Origin: JB111 sp049856175
Lineage (GTDB): Bacteria > Actinomycetota > Actinomycetes > Actinomycetales > Actinomycetaceae
Direction: 5' to 3'
Length of the DNA stretch: 64,000 nt
NCBI RefSeq assembly: GCF_049856175.1
Contig: NZ_JBNDNA010000001.1
Location: forward strand, 124,001-188,000
The notes under the pieces were generated by a model that saw only the letters and a list, made by a program, of their open reading frames with translations, did not search any database and was not told the DNA's origin. Shown piece by piece: positions 9,604 to 17,071 of the stretch (the stretch's first letter is position 1; each line of letters begins with the position of its first letter). Made by a program: the position numbers and the translations under genes.

Positions 9604-11064
9604 GTGCCGGACGACCTGCCTGACGACCTCGCCCTGAAGGTGCGCGCCATGAAGGTGCTCGCTGACCTCCCGCGGCCCGTGCTCGACCTCGCCGCGGCGT
9701 TCGTCGACGCCGGCGAGGAGATCGCGCTCGTCGGCGGCCCCGTGCGGGACGCGTTCCTCGAGGTGCCGCCGAAGGATATCGACCTCACCACCTCGGCGAC
9801 GCCGGAGGACACCGAGCGCCTGCTGCGCGCCTGGGGTGCGCGCACGTGGGACATGGGCCGCGAGTTCGGCACGATCGGCGGCGCGCGCGCCGGCCTCGAG
9901 GTCGAGGTGACGACCTACCGCACCGACGAGTACGAGGTGGGGTCGCGCAAGCCCGCCGTCGCGTTCGGGGACTCCCTCGAGGGCGACCTGTCCCGCCGGG
10001 ACTTCACGGTCAACGCCATGGCCGTGCGACTGCCCGGGCTCGAGCTCGTCGACCCGCACGACGGCCTGGGCGACCTGGCCCGCGGCGTGCTGCGCACCCC
10101 GGTCACCGCGGAGCAGTCCTTCGACGACGACCCGCTGCGGATCATGCGGGCCGCCCGGTTCGCCGCGCAGCTGGGGTTCGACGTCGTCGGCGACGTGCGC
10201 GAGGCGATGACGGCGATGGCCTCCCGGCTGGAGATCGTCTCGGCCGAGCGCGTGCGCGCCGAGCTCGAGCGCCTGCTGGTCGGCGACCACCCGCGGGCCG
10301 GTCTCCGGCTGCTCGTCGACACCGGCGTGGCCGAGGTCGTGCTCCCCGAGCTGGCCCTGCTGCGCGAGACCGTCGACGAGCACGGGCGGCACAAGGACGT
10401 CTACGAGCACACGCTCACCGTCCTCGACCAGGCCGTCGACCTCGAGACCGGACCGGACGGCCCCGTGCCCGGACCGGACCTCGTGCTGCGGCTCGCGGCG
10501 GTGATGCACGATGTCGGCAAGCCGGCCACGCGGCGCTTCGAGCCCGGCGGCGGGGTGAGCTTCCACCACCACGAGCTCGTCGGGGCGAAGCTGACGGCGA
10601 AGCGGATGCGGGCGCTGACGTTCGACAAGCAGACGACGAAGGACGTCGCCCGCCTCGTGGAGCTGCACCTGCGGTTCCACGGGTACGGCGACGGCGCCTG
10701 GACGGACTCGGCCGTGCGCCGGTACGTCACCGACGCCGGTCCGCTGCTCGAGCGGCTCCACCGCCTCACCCGGGCGGACTCCACGACCCGCAACCGGCGC
10801 AAGGCCGCGCGCCTGTCGGCGGCCTACGACGATCTCGAGCGACGCATCGAGGAGCTCGCCGAGGCCGAGGAGCTGGCGGCGATCCGTCCGGACCTCGACG
10901 GCTCGCGGATCATGGAGCTGCTGGGGATCTCACCGGGTCCGCTGGTGGGCCGGGCCTACCAGCACCTGCTCGCGCTGCGGATGGAGGAGGGGCCGCTCGG
11001 CGACGAGCGGGCCGAGGCCGAGCTGCTGGCCTGGTGGGCCGAGCAGCCCGAGTCCTCGGCCTGA
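9604..11064 (+). CDS. cca: CCA tRNA nucleotidyltransferase
   Basis: Adds or repairs the 3' CCA of tRNA. The polymerase-beta head carries LVGGPVRD (residues 42-49) and the metal-binding pair D58/D60 in KDIDLTT, followed by the RRDFTVNAMA motif typical of class II enzymes and the LRIMRAARFA segment. A C-terminal HD domain (VMHDVGKP near residue 302) is present, as in actinobacterial PcnA (Rv3907c). The GTG at 9604 gives 486 residues; GTG 9640 or ATG 9649 are alternative starts. There is no clear ribosome site; CACCCT sits six bases before 9604. Divergent from the NUDIX-murJ operon, as in other actinobacteria. Confidence 0.95.
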   Translation: MPDDLPDDLALKVRAMKVLADLPRPVLDLAAAFVDAGEEIALVGGPVRDAFLEVPPKDIDLTTSATPEDTERLLRAWGARTWDMGREFGTIGGARAGLEVEVTTYRTDEYEVGSRKPAVAFGDSLEGDLSRRDFTVNAMAVRLPGLELVDPHDGLGDLARGVLRTPVTAEQSFDDDPLRIMRAARFAAQLGFDVVGDVREAMTAMASRLEIVSAERVRAELERLLVGDHPRAGLRLLVDTGVAEVVLPELALLRETVDEHGRHKDVYEHTLTVLDQAVDLETGPDGPVPGPDLVLRLAAVMHDVGKPATRRFEPGGGVSFHHHELVGAKLTAKRMRALTFDKQTTKDVARLVELHLRFHGYGDGAWTDSAVRRYVTDAGPLLERLHRLTRADSTTRNRRKAARLSAAYDDLERRIEELAEAEELAAIRPDLDGSRIMELLGISPGPLVGRAYQHLLALRMEEGPLGDERAEAELLAWWAEQPESSA

Positions 11065-11155
11065 GGGCTCGTCACGGCAGCGGGGCGGCGGCGTCGCCGA
11101 ACCGCTCGTCGACGGTGGCCGGCACCAGCTGCGGGGCCGGGTGGGCGTCGCGCCC

Positions 11156-12229
11156 CTACCGCTCGATCTCGCCGCGGATGAACGCCTCGACGTCGGCCCG
11201 GGCGGCGGTGTCCTCGCGCTGCTCGGGCGGGGACTTCATGAGGTAGGCGCTCGCCGCGAGCAGCGGGCCGCCGACGCCCCGGTCCAGGCCCAGCTTCGCG
11301 AGGCGCACGGCGTCGATGACGATGCCCGCCGAGTTGGGGGAGTCCCACACCTCGAGCTTGTACTCCAGCGACATCGGGGCGTCGCCGAAGCCGCGGCCCT
11401 CGAGGCGCACGTAGGCCCACTTGCGGTCGTCCAGCCACGCCACGTGGTCCGAGGGGCCGATGTGGATGTCGCGGGCCGGCAGGTGCCCCGCGATGTTCGA
11501 CGTCACCGCCTGGGTCTTGGACACCCGCTTGGACTCGAGGCGCTCGCGCTCGAGCATGTTGCGGAAGTCCATGTTCCCGCCCACGTTGAGCTGGAACGTG
11601 CGGTCGAGCCGGACGCCCCGCTCCTCGAGGAGCCGGGCCAGCACGCGGTGCGTGATCGTGGCACCCACCTGGGACTTCACGTCGTCACCGACGATCGGCA
11701 GACCTGCGTCGACGAACTGCTGCGCCCAGTCGGGGTCCGAGGCGAGGAACACCGGCAGGGCGTTGACGACCGCGCAGCCCGCCTCGAGCGCGGCCTGCGC
11801 GTAGTGGCGGGCCGCCTCCTCGGAGCCCACCGGCAGGTAGCAGACGAGGACCTCGGCACCGCTCTCGCGCAGGGCGGCCGCCACGTCGACCGGGGCGGCG
11901 TCGGACTCCTTGATCGTCTCCCGGTAGTACCGGCCCAGGCCGTCGAGCGTGGGCCCGCGCAGCACCTCCACGCCCGTGGGCGGGACGTCGGTGAGGCGCA
12001 GCGTGTTGTTCTCCGAGGCGCCGATCGCCTCGGCGAGGTCGGCACCGACCTTGCGGGAGTCGACGTCGAACGCGGCGACGATCTCGACGTCGCGCACATG
12101 GATCCCGCCGAGCTCGACGTGCATGAGGCCGGGCACGGTGTCCCGGGGGTCGGCGTCCGCGTAGTACCGCACGCCCTGGATGAGTGAGGAGGCGCAGTTG
12201 CCCACCCCGACGACTGCTACCCGCACCAC
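11156..12229 (-). CDS. ino1: Inositol-3-phosphate synthase
   Basis: Converts glucose 6-phosphate to myo-inositol 3-phosphate with NAD, the first step to phosphatidylinositol and mycothiol in actinobacteria. The N-terminal NAD site reads VAVVGVGNCASSL, and LNVGGNMDFRNM and the lysine-bearing DVKSQVGAT segment of the active site are present. Two consecutive GTG codons lie at 12229 and 12226. AGGAGG stands six bases before the first, so 12229 is chosen (357 residues), matching the family length of about 360. A longer frame to 12289 adds only low-complexity residues. Transcribed away from the PBP gene across a 171-bp divergent region. Confidence 0.95.
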   Translation of the reverse strand: MVRVAVVGVGNCASSLIQGVRYYADADPRDTVPGLMHVELGGIHVRDVEIVAAFDVDSRKVGADLAEAIGASENNTLRLTDVPPTGVEVLRGPTLDGLGRYYRETIKESDAAPVDVAAALRESGAEVLVCYLPVGSEEAARHYAQAALEAGCAVVNALPVFLASDPDWAQQFVDAGLPIVGDDVKSQVGATITHRVLARLLEERGVRLDRTFQLNVGGNMDFRNMLERERLESKRVSKTQAVTSNIAGHLPARDIHIGPSDHVAWLDDRKWAYVRLEGRGFGDAPMSLEYKLEVWDSPNSAGIVIDAVRLAKLGLDRGVGGPLLAASAYLMKSPPEQREDTAARADVEAFIRGEIER

Positions 12230-12354
12230 GTCTCGCCTCCTCCGTCGCTCGTCTCCGACCGCCACCGTAACCGGCGCGGGCAGCGGCACCGCGCCTCTTT
12301 CCGCCCGGCGCCGGGCGTGTGATCGGGCACAGCCGCGAGCGGCGCCACGAGCCC

Positions 12355-12375
12355 GAGCTCCATACTGTGGAGCTC
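12355..12375 (+). promoter_or_regulatory. Inverted repeat over a -10-like hexamer before the PBP gene
   Basis: GAGCTCCA, a five-base centre TACTG, and TGGAGCTC form a perfect 8-bp inverted repeat. A TACTGT hexamer (12363-12368) lies across its centre, 32 bases before the PBP start. This would suit a regulator occluding the promoter. No -35 match was seen and no cognate regulator is identified. Confidence 0.4.
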
Positions 12376-12400
12376 ACGTCGCGACGAAAGGTTGACGCGG

Positions 12401-14659
12401 ATGGCCAAGGACTCCACGGGCACCGGGACCACCGACCCCGGGACGAAGGGGCGCGTGCCTCTCTGGCGACGCCTGCTGTTCTGGATGGTCGGCCTGTTCG
12501 TCGCCGGCGTGGCCGGCGCCGCGGGCCTGTTCGTCGCCGCGTACGCCTCGATCGACGTGCCGGCACCCGACGACTTCGCCCTCGCGGAGGGCACCACCGT
12601 CTACTTCGCGGACGGCGAGACGGTGATGGGCCGGTTCGCCGAGTACGACCGGAGCTCGATCTCGCTCGACGACGTCCCGGACCACGTGAGCCAGGCCGTC
12701 ATCGCCTCCGAGGACCGGCGGTTCTACGAGAACCCCGGGGTCGACTGGCGCGGCATCGCCCGTGCCCTGTGGAACAACGTCCAGGGCGAGGCCCGTCAGG
12801 GCGGCTCCTCGCTCACGCAGCAGTACGTCGAGCGGTACTACACCGGCACCACGACCTCCTACGTGGGCAAGTTCCGGGAGACGATCCTCGCGCTGCGGAT
12901 CGACCAGGAGCAGTCGAAGGACGAGATCCTCGAGAACTACATGAACACCATCTACTTCGGCCGCGGTACGTACGGCGTGCAGGAGGCCTCGATGGCGTAC
13001 TTCGGGCACGGCGCGTCGGAGATGACGCTCTCGGAGTCGGCGCTGCTCGCAGGCATCATCCCCAGCCCGTCGGCGTGGGACCCGGGGGTGGATCCCGAGC
13101 GCGCCGAGCAGCGCTTCGAGCGCGTCCTGGACCTCATGCTCGAGGACGGGTGGATCACGGCGGAGGAGCGCGCGGACGCAGAGTTCCCGGAGGTGATCGA
13201 GCCCGAGGAGAACGAGACCTACGCCGGGCCGAACGGCTACCTCCTCGCGATGGTCCGCGACGAGGTCGTGGCCCAGGGCGATCTCACGCTCGAGGAGATC
13301 GACACCGGCGGGTACGACATCGTCACGACCATCGACCAGCGCAGCCAGCAGGCCGCGGTCGACGCCGTGGGCAACCTGCCCGAGGACCGTCCCGAGAACA
13401 ACAACGTGGGTCTGGTGTCGCTGCGGCCGGAGTCGGGCGCGATCGTCGCGCTGTACGGCGGCCCGGACTACGTCACCGACGCCCGGAACAACGCCACGCA
13501 GGACCGGGCGCAGGCCGGCTCGACGGCGAAGCCCTTCACGCTGGTGGCGGCCATCGAGGACGGCGTCTCCATGGCGGAGCGGTTCCCGTCCTACACGCCG
13601 ATGGAGATCGAGGGCTACGACGTCCCGGTCAACAACTACGACCAGCACAACCGCGGCCCCATCACGCTGCGGGAGGCGACCGCCCAGTCGGTCAACACCA
13701 CCTACGCGCTCGTCAACCAGCAGGTCGGCCCGGAGACCATGGTCGACGTCGCGACCAGGGCCGGGTGGTCCGAGGAGACGCCGGGCCTGGTGGCGAGCGC
13801 GTCGAACGTCCTCGGACCGGCGTCCCCGACGGTGCTCGACAGCGCGCAGGCGTACAACACGTTCGCCTCCCGGGGCGTGCGGCACGAGCCGTACATCGTC
13901 GAGGAGGTGCTCGACCGGGACGACAACCGGATCTACACCGGCGGCGACGAGGGCGTGCGCGCCTTCGAGGAGGCCGTCATCGACGAGGCCACCTACGCGA
14001 TGGAGGCGGTCCTCGAGCCCGGCGGCACCGGGGCCACTGCCGGCGAGATCGGTCGCCCGGCGGCGGGCAAGACCGGCTCGTCCAACGCCTACCGCTCGGC
14101 CTGGTTCGCGGGGTGGGTGCCGCAGCTGACGACCGTGGTGAGCATGTACCAGGTCGGCGAGGACGGTACCGAGGAGGAGCTCACCGGGTTCGGCGGCGTC
14201 GACCTCGTCGCGGGCGGCACCTTCCCCGCGGAGATCTGGCGCGACTACATGCAGGTGGCGACGGAGGGCATGCCAGTCGTCGAGCTCCCCGAGCGCCCGG
14301 ACCCCGAGGACCTGCCCGGGTCCCCGGACCGGCAGACCCAGATCCCGACCCAGGCGCCGGTGCCCACCGAGGAGCCGACGACGGAGGAGGAGACGACCGA
14401 GGAGGAGACCACGGAGGAGGAGACGACCGAGGAGGAGACCACCGAGGAGGAGACCACGGAGGAGGAGACGACGCCGGAACCCACCGAGGAGCCGACGACC
14501 GAGGACCCGACGACGCCGGACCCCACCGAGGAGCCGACGACCGAGGCGCCGCCGTCGACGCCACCGCCCGGCCAGGGTGGCCAGGGCGGCGGGAACGGTG
14601 GTCCCGGCCAGGGTGGGGCCGGCAACGGTCGCGGTCCCGGGCAGGGCGACGGAGGCTGA
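12401..14659 (+). CDS. Class A penicillin-binding protein (glycosyltransferase/transpeptidase)
   Basis: Bifunctional peptidoglycan synthase anchored by one N-terminal helix (LLFWMVGLFVAGVAGAAGLF). The GT51 domain has catalytic Glu in EDRRFYENPG and the GGSSLTQQYVE motif. The transpeptidase domain has SxxK as STAK (in AGSTAKPF), SxN as SVN and KTG in AGKTGSS. The ATG at 12401 follows GAAAGG by nine bases; a TTG at 12392 is an alternative. After about residue 640 comes an acidic Thr/Glu/Pro tail with six exact TTEEE repeats and then a Gly/Asn/Gln-rich end, probably exposed outside the membrane. Length 752 residues. Related to the actinobacterial PonA group. Confidence 0.95.
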   Translation: MAKDSTGTGTTDPGTKGRVPLWRRLLFWMVGLFVAGVAGAAGLFVAAYASIDVPAPDDFALAEGTTVYFADGETVMGRFAEYDRSSISLDDVPDHVSQAVIASEDRRFYENPGVDWRGIARALWNNVQGEARQGGSSLTQQYVERYYTGTTTSYVGKFRETILALRIDQEQSKDEILENYMNTIYFGRGTYGVQEASMAYFGHGASEMTLSESALLAGIIPSPSAWDPGVDPERAEQRFERVLDLMLEDGWITAEERADAEFPEVIEPEENETYAGPNGYLLAMVRDEVVAQGDLTLEEIDTGGYDIVTTIDQRSQQAAVDAVGNLPEDRPENNNVGLVSLRPESGAIVALYGGPDYVTDARNNATQDRAQAGSTAKPFTLVAAIEDGVSMAERFPSYTPMEIEGYDVPVNNYDQHNRGPITLREATAQSVNTTYALVNQQVGPETMVDVATRAGWSEETPGLVASASNVLGPASPTVLDSAQAYNTFASRGVRHEPYIVEEVLDRDDNRIYTGGDEGVRAFEEAVIDEATYAMEAVLEPGGTGATAGEIGRPAAGKTGSSNAYRSAWFAGWVPQLTTVVSMYQVGEDGTEEELTGFGGVDLVAGGTFPAEIWRDYMQVATEGMPVVELPERPDPEDLPGSPDRQTQIPTQAPVPTEEPTTEEETTEEETTEEETTEEETTEEETTEEETTPEPTEEPTTEDPTTPDPTEEPTTEAPPSTPPPGQGGQGGGNGGPGQGGAGNGRGPGQGDGG
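14378..14467 (+). repeat. Six 15-bp units coding TTEEE in the PBP tail
   Basis: Six in-frame copies of a 15-bp unit (ACGACCGAGGAGGAG and close variants) code for TTEEE. Such a tract can change copy number by slippage without breaking the frame. A run of related Thr/Glu/Pro residues continues to about 14560. Confidence 0.85.
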
Positions 14660-14885
14660 TCCCGCTCGGCTCCCCGCGGGTGGTGACGCGTCCCGCGCGT
14701 CGTGACGCGCGCGCCCGGGCGACCGGGCGCGGTCGGGCCCGGTTCGGCGGAGGCGGCGGGGCGCCGTCGGGCGCTGCTCCGCCGGGGTGACCGGCGGCAC
14801 GGGACCGGGCGCTCCGTGCGACCCCGGGACCGGGTACCGTTGACGGTCGGCCCCGGAATCGTCCGGTGCCACGCATGACCCTCCT

Positions 14886-14904
14886 GTCACGGAGAGACCG
14901 TGAC
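14886..14904 (+). promoter_or_regulatory. Hairpin in the rpsF leader
   Basis: GTCACGG, loop AGAGA, CCGTGAC form a perfect 7-bp stem 30 bases before the rpsF start, just ahead of the GAAGGAGG ribosome site. Many bacteria regulate this operon by S6:S18 binding to the leader RNA. Whether this hairpin is that motif is inference. Confidence 0.4.
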
Positions 14905-14933
14905 CGCCCAGTCCGAAGGAGGTGGGGATACCC

Positions 14934-15224
14934 ATGCGGCAGTACGAACTGATGATCATCCTCGAGCCGGAGGTCGACGAGCGCACCGTCGCCCCGTCGC
15001 TCGACAAGCTGCTCTCGGTCGTCACGACCGGTGGCGGCACCGTGGACAAGGTCGACATCTGGGGCAAGCGCCGGCTCGCCTACGAGATCGACAAGCGCGC
15101 CGAGGGCATCTACGCGGTCATCGACATGACGACGACCCCCGAGGTGGCCCGCGAGCTCGACCGTCAGCTCGGTCTCAACGAGGCCGTCCTGCGCACGAAG
15201 CTCCTGCGTCCCGACGCCCACTGA
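14934..15224 (+). CDS. rpsF: 30S ribosomal protein S6
   Basis: S6 binds S18 and 16S rRNA in the platform of the small subunit. The opening MRQYELMIILEPEVDE and the RRLAYEIDKRAEGIYAV segment are characteristic. The ATG at 14934 lies 11 bases after a strong GAAGGAGG; an in-frame ATG at 14922 overlaps that site and is not favoured. Length 96 residues, as usual. First gene of rpsF-ssb-rpsR-rplI. Confidence 0.97.
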   Translation: MRQYELMIILEPEVDERTVAPSLDKLLSVVTTGGGTVDKVDIWGKRRLAYEIDKRAEGIYAVIDMTTTPEVARELDRQLGLNEAVLRTKLLRPDAH

Positions 15225-15254
15225 CCCGACCGACAGCCACCGTCAGGAGCTCTC

Positions 15255-15830
15255 ATGGCAGGCGACACCATCATCACCGTGGTCGGCAACCTCACCGCCG
15301 ACCCCGAGCTGCGGTTCACCCCGTCGGGGGCTGCGGTCGCGAACTTCACCGTCGCGTCGACCCCCCGCCAGTTCGACCGTCAGTCGAACGAGTGGAAGGA
15401 CGGCGAGACGCTGTTCATGCGCTGCTCGGTCTGGCGTGACGCTGCGGAGAACGTGGCCGAGTCCCTGACCAAGGGCATGCGCGTCATGGTCCAGGGCCGT
15501 CTGGTCCAGCGTTCCTTCGAGACCCAGCAGGGCGAGAAGCGCACGGTCGTCGAGATGCAGGCCGACGAGGTCGCTCCCTCGCTGCGCTACGCGACCGCCA
15601 AGGTCACGCGCACCCAGCGCGGTGGCGGCGGCTTCGGCGGCAACCAGGGTGGCGGCTTCGGTGGCGGCAACCAGGGTGGTGGCGGCTACGGCGGCGGCAA
15701 CCAGGGTGGCGGCTACGGCGGTAACCAGGGCGGCCAGGGTGGCTTCAACGGCCCGGCCGGCGGCAGCCCCGACGACCCGTGGGCCACGCAGGGTGGCGGC
15801 ACCGCCTTCCCGAACGACCCGCCGTTCTGA
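15255..15830 (+). CDS. ssb: Single-stranded DNA-binding protein
   Basis: Tetrameric OB-fold protein that coats single-stranded DNA during replication and repair. The OB domain covers residues 1-115 (GNLTADPELRFTPSGAAVAN, then LFMRCSVWRDAAENVAESL). A Gly/Asn/Gln-rich flexible linker follows (about 125-165), coded by GGC-rich repeats, and the chain ends in an acidic tip with DDPW earlier and NDPPF last, the docking peptide for partner proteins. Length 191 residues. The ATG at 15255 follows CAGGAG, 30 bases after rpsF. Confidence 0.97.
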   Translation: MAGDTIITVVGNLTADPELRFTPSGAAVANFTVASTPRQFDRQSNEWKDGETLFMRCSVWRDAAENVAESLTKGMRVMVQGRLVQRSFETQQGEKRTVVEMQADEVAPSLRYATAKVTRTQRGGGGFGGNQGGGFGGGNQGGGGYGGGNQGGGYGGNQGGQGGFNGPAGGSPDDPWATQGGGTAFPNDPPF

Positions 15831-15952
15831 GCCTTCCCGTCGGCACGCTCGACGAACCTGCCGCCCTGCGCGGCGACAACGACATCCACGAAGGGCCCGG
15901 ACGCGCGACGCACGCGCGCGAGGGCCGGTACTGAGAACCCAAGGAGAACCCC

Positions 15953-16189
15953 ATGGCGAAGCCCGTACTTCGCAAGCCCAAGAAGAAGGTCGGTCCGGTC
16001 AAGGCCGTCAAGGTCGGCACGATCGACTACAAGGACACCGCCACGCTGCGGAAGTTCATCTCGGATCGCGGCAAGATCCGCTCGCGCCGGGTCACCGGCG
16101 TCTCCGTCCAGGAGCAGCGCCTCATCGCGAAGGCCGTGAAGAACGCCCGCGAGATGGCTCTGCTGCCCTACACCGGCGCCGGACGCTGA
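15953..16189 (+). CDS. rpsR: 30S ribosomal protein S18, cysteine-free form
   Basis: S18 pairs with S6 on the 30S platform. The core IDYKDTATLRKFISDRGKI and RRVTGVS is diagnostic. The N-terminal region, where zinc-binding forms have CxxC, reads KKKVGPVKAVKVG with no cysteine, so this is the C-minus type. The ATG at 15953 is preceded by AAGGAG. Length 78 residues. It is separated from ssb by 122 bases with no gene. Confidence 0.96.
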   Translation: MAKPVLRKPKKKVGPVKAVKVGTIDYKDTATLRKFISDRGKIRSRRVTGVSVQEQRLIAKAVKNAREMALLPYTGAGR

Positions 16190-16203
16190 GGAAGGGGATC
16201 GAG

Positions 16204-16656
16204 ATGGCAAAGCTGATCCTCACCCACGAGGTCACCGGTCTCGGTGCCGCGGGAGACGTCGTCGAGGTCAAGGACGGGTACGCCCGCAACTACCTGGTCC
16301 CGCGCGGTCTGGCTGACCGGTGGACCAAGGGCGGCCAGAAGCAGGTCGACCAGATGACGTCCGCCCGCCGCACGCGCGCGATCGCCACGGTCGAGGAGGC
16401 CCAGGCCACCCGCGACCGCCTCCAGTCGGTCCCGGTCACCGTGGCCGTCCGCGCCGGCGAGGCCGGCCGCCTGTTCGGCGCCGTGTCGACCGTCGACATC
16501 GCCGAGGCCGTCGCGGCCGACGGCGGGCCGCAGCTCGACCGCCGCAAGATCGAGATCCCGGCCCCGATCAAGTCGCTCGGCGAGCACCGCGTGCAGGTCC
16601 GCCTGCACGAGGACGTCACGGCGAGCCTCGTCGTCAACGTGGTCCCGGAGGCCTGA
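16204..16656 (+). CDS. rplI: 50S ribosomal protein L9
   Basis: L9 binds 23S rRNA. The N-terminal domain opens MAKLILTHEVTGLGAAGDVV and contains VKDGYARNYLVPRGLA, the family signature. A helical linker and C-terminal domain follow (GRLFGAVSTVDIAEAV). The ATG at 16204 is 14 bases after rpsR and follows GGGGATCGAG. Length 150 residues. Last gene of the operon; a stem-loop follows at 16719-16759. Confidence 0.97.
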   Translation: MAKLILTHEVTGLGAAGDVVEVKDGYARNYLVPRGLADRWTKGGQKQVDQMTSARRTRAIATVEEAQATRDRLQSVPVTVAVRAGEAGRLFGAVSTVDIAEAVAADGGPQLDRRKIEIPAPIKSLGEHRVQVRLHEDVTASLVVNVVPEA

Positions 16657-16672
16657 CGCGCCTCTCTGACCA

Positions 16673-16741
16673 GTGAGCGCGATTCTGCTCGACCGGTGAG
16701 CGTGGTTCCGCTCGACGAGTGAGCGCCCTTCTGCCCGATCC
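16673..16741. repeat. Three tandem 23-bp units after rplI
   Basis: Units start at 16673, 16696 and 16719, each with GTGAGCG, then a variable centre ending TTCTG or TTCCG, then CTCGAC or CCCGAT. A fourth degenerate copy (TCGACGAATGAGCG) occurs near 16778. They lie in the 415-bp gene-free stretch 16657-17071 between converging rplI and the MFS gene. Confidence 0.7.
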
Positions 16742-16759
16742 GGGTGGGAGGGCGCTCAC
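16719..16759 (+). terminator. Stem-loop after the rpsF operon
   Basis: GTGAGCGCCCT (16719-16729) pairs perfectly with AGGGCGCTCAC (16749-16759). The loop holds a further small stem (CCCG/CGGG). There is no T-run, which is common in GC-rich actinobacteria. The left arm is the third 23-bp repeat unit. Confidence 0.6.
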
Positions 16760-16970
16760 GCGTTGACGCCCGGGTCCTCGACGAATGAGCGGAGACCACC
16801 GCGTCACGGTCGACCGACACCCCCGGGCCCCAGGTCCGGGGGCGTCGTGCTGTCCGGAGTGGTGCCTGCGTCGCAGACAGGTGAAGTGCTCCTCGGCCCC
16901 ACGTCTGGTTGCCGACCGCGGCGCCCTGCGCGAGACCACACGGTGCGTGCCGAGCGGACACGTCGACGTC

Positions 16971-17062
16971 GAACCCACAGTGTGTTCGCCGAACCTGCCC
17001 CCGGCGGGTGTGGGATCGGCAGGGATCGTGTGGGTTCGGCCGGCAGGTGTGGGATCGGCAGG
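16971..17062. repeat. Direct and inverted repeats at the MFS gene 3' side
   Basis: GGTGTGGGATCGGCAGG occurs twice (17007-17023 and 17046-17062), with a related copy GTGTGGGTTCGGC between. GAACCCACA (16971-16979) pairs with TGTGGGTTC (17029-17037). The block ends ten bases from the MFS stop and may act as its terminator. Confidence 0.55.
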
Positions 17063-17071
17063 ACCCGAGCC

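Noticed and set aside
12374..15067. Minus-strand open frame antisense to the PBP and rpsF genes
   Set aside because: It mirrors the PBP coding frame and has no family features; the same holds for the Ser/Val-rich minus frame at 14245-14625, which is just the complement of the TTEEE repeats.
16673..17062. CRISPR array
   Set aside because: Repeats are adjacent with no unique spacers, lengths do not fit, and no cas genes are present in the window.
16657..17071. Small gene in the 415-bp gap after rplI
   Set aside because: Open frames there lack ribosome sites and recognisable sequence; only repeats and hairpins are supported.
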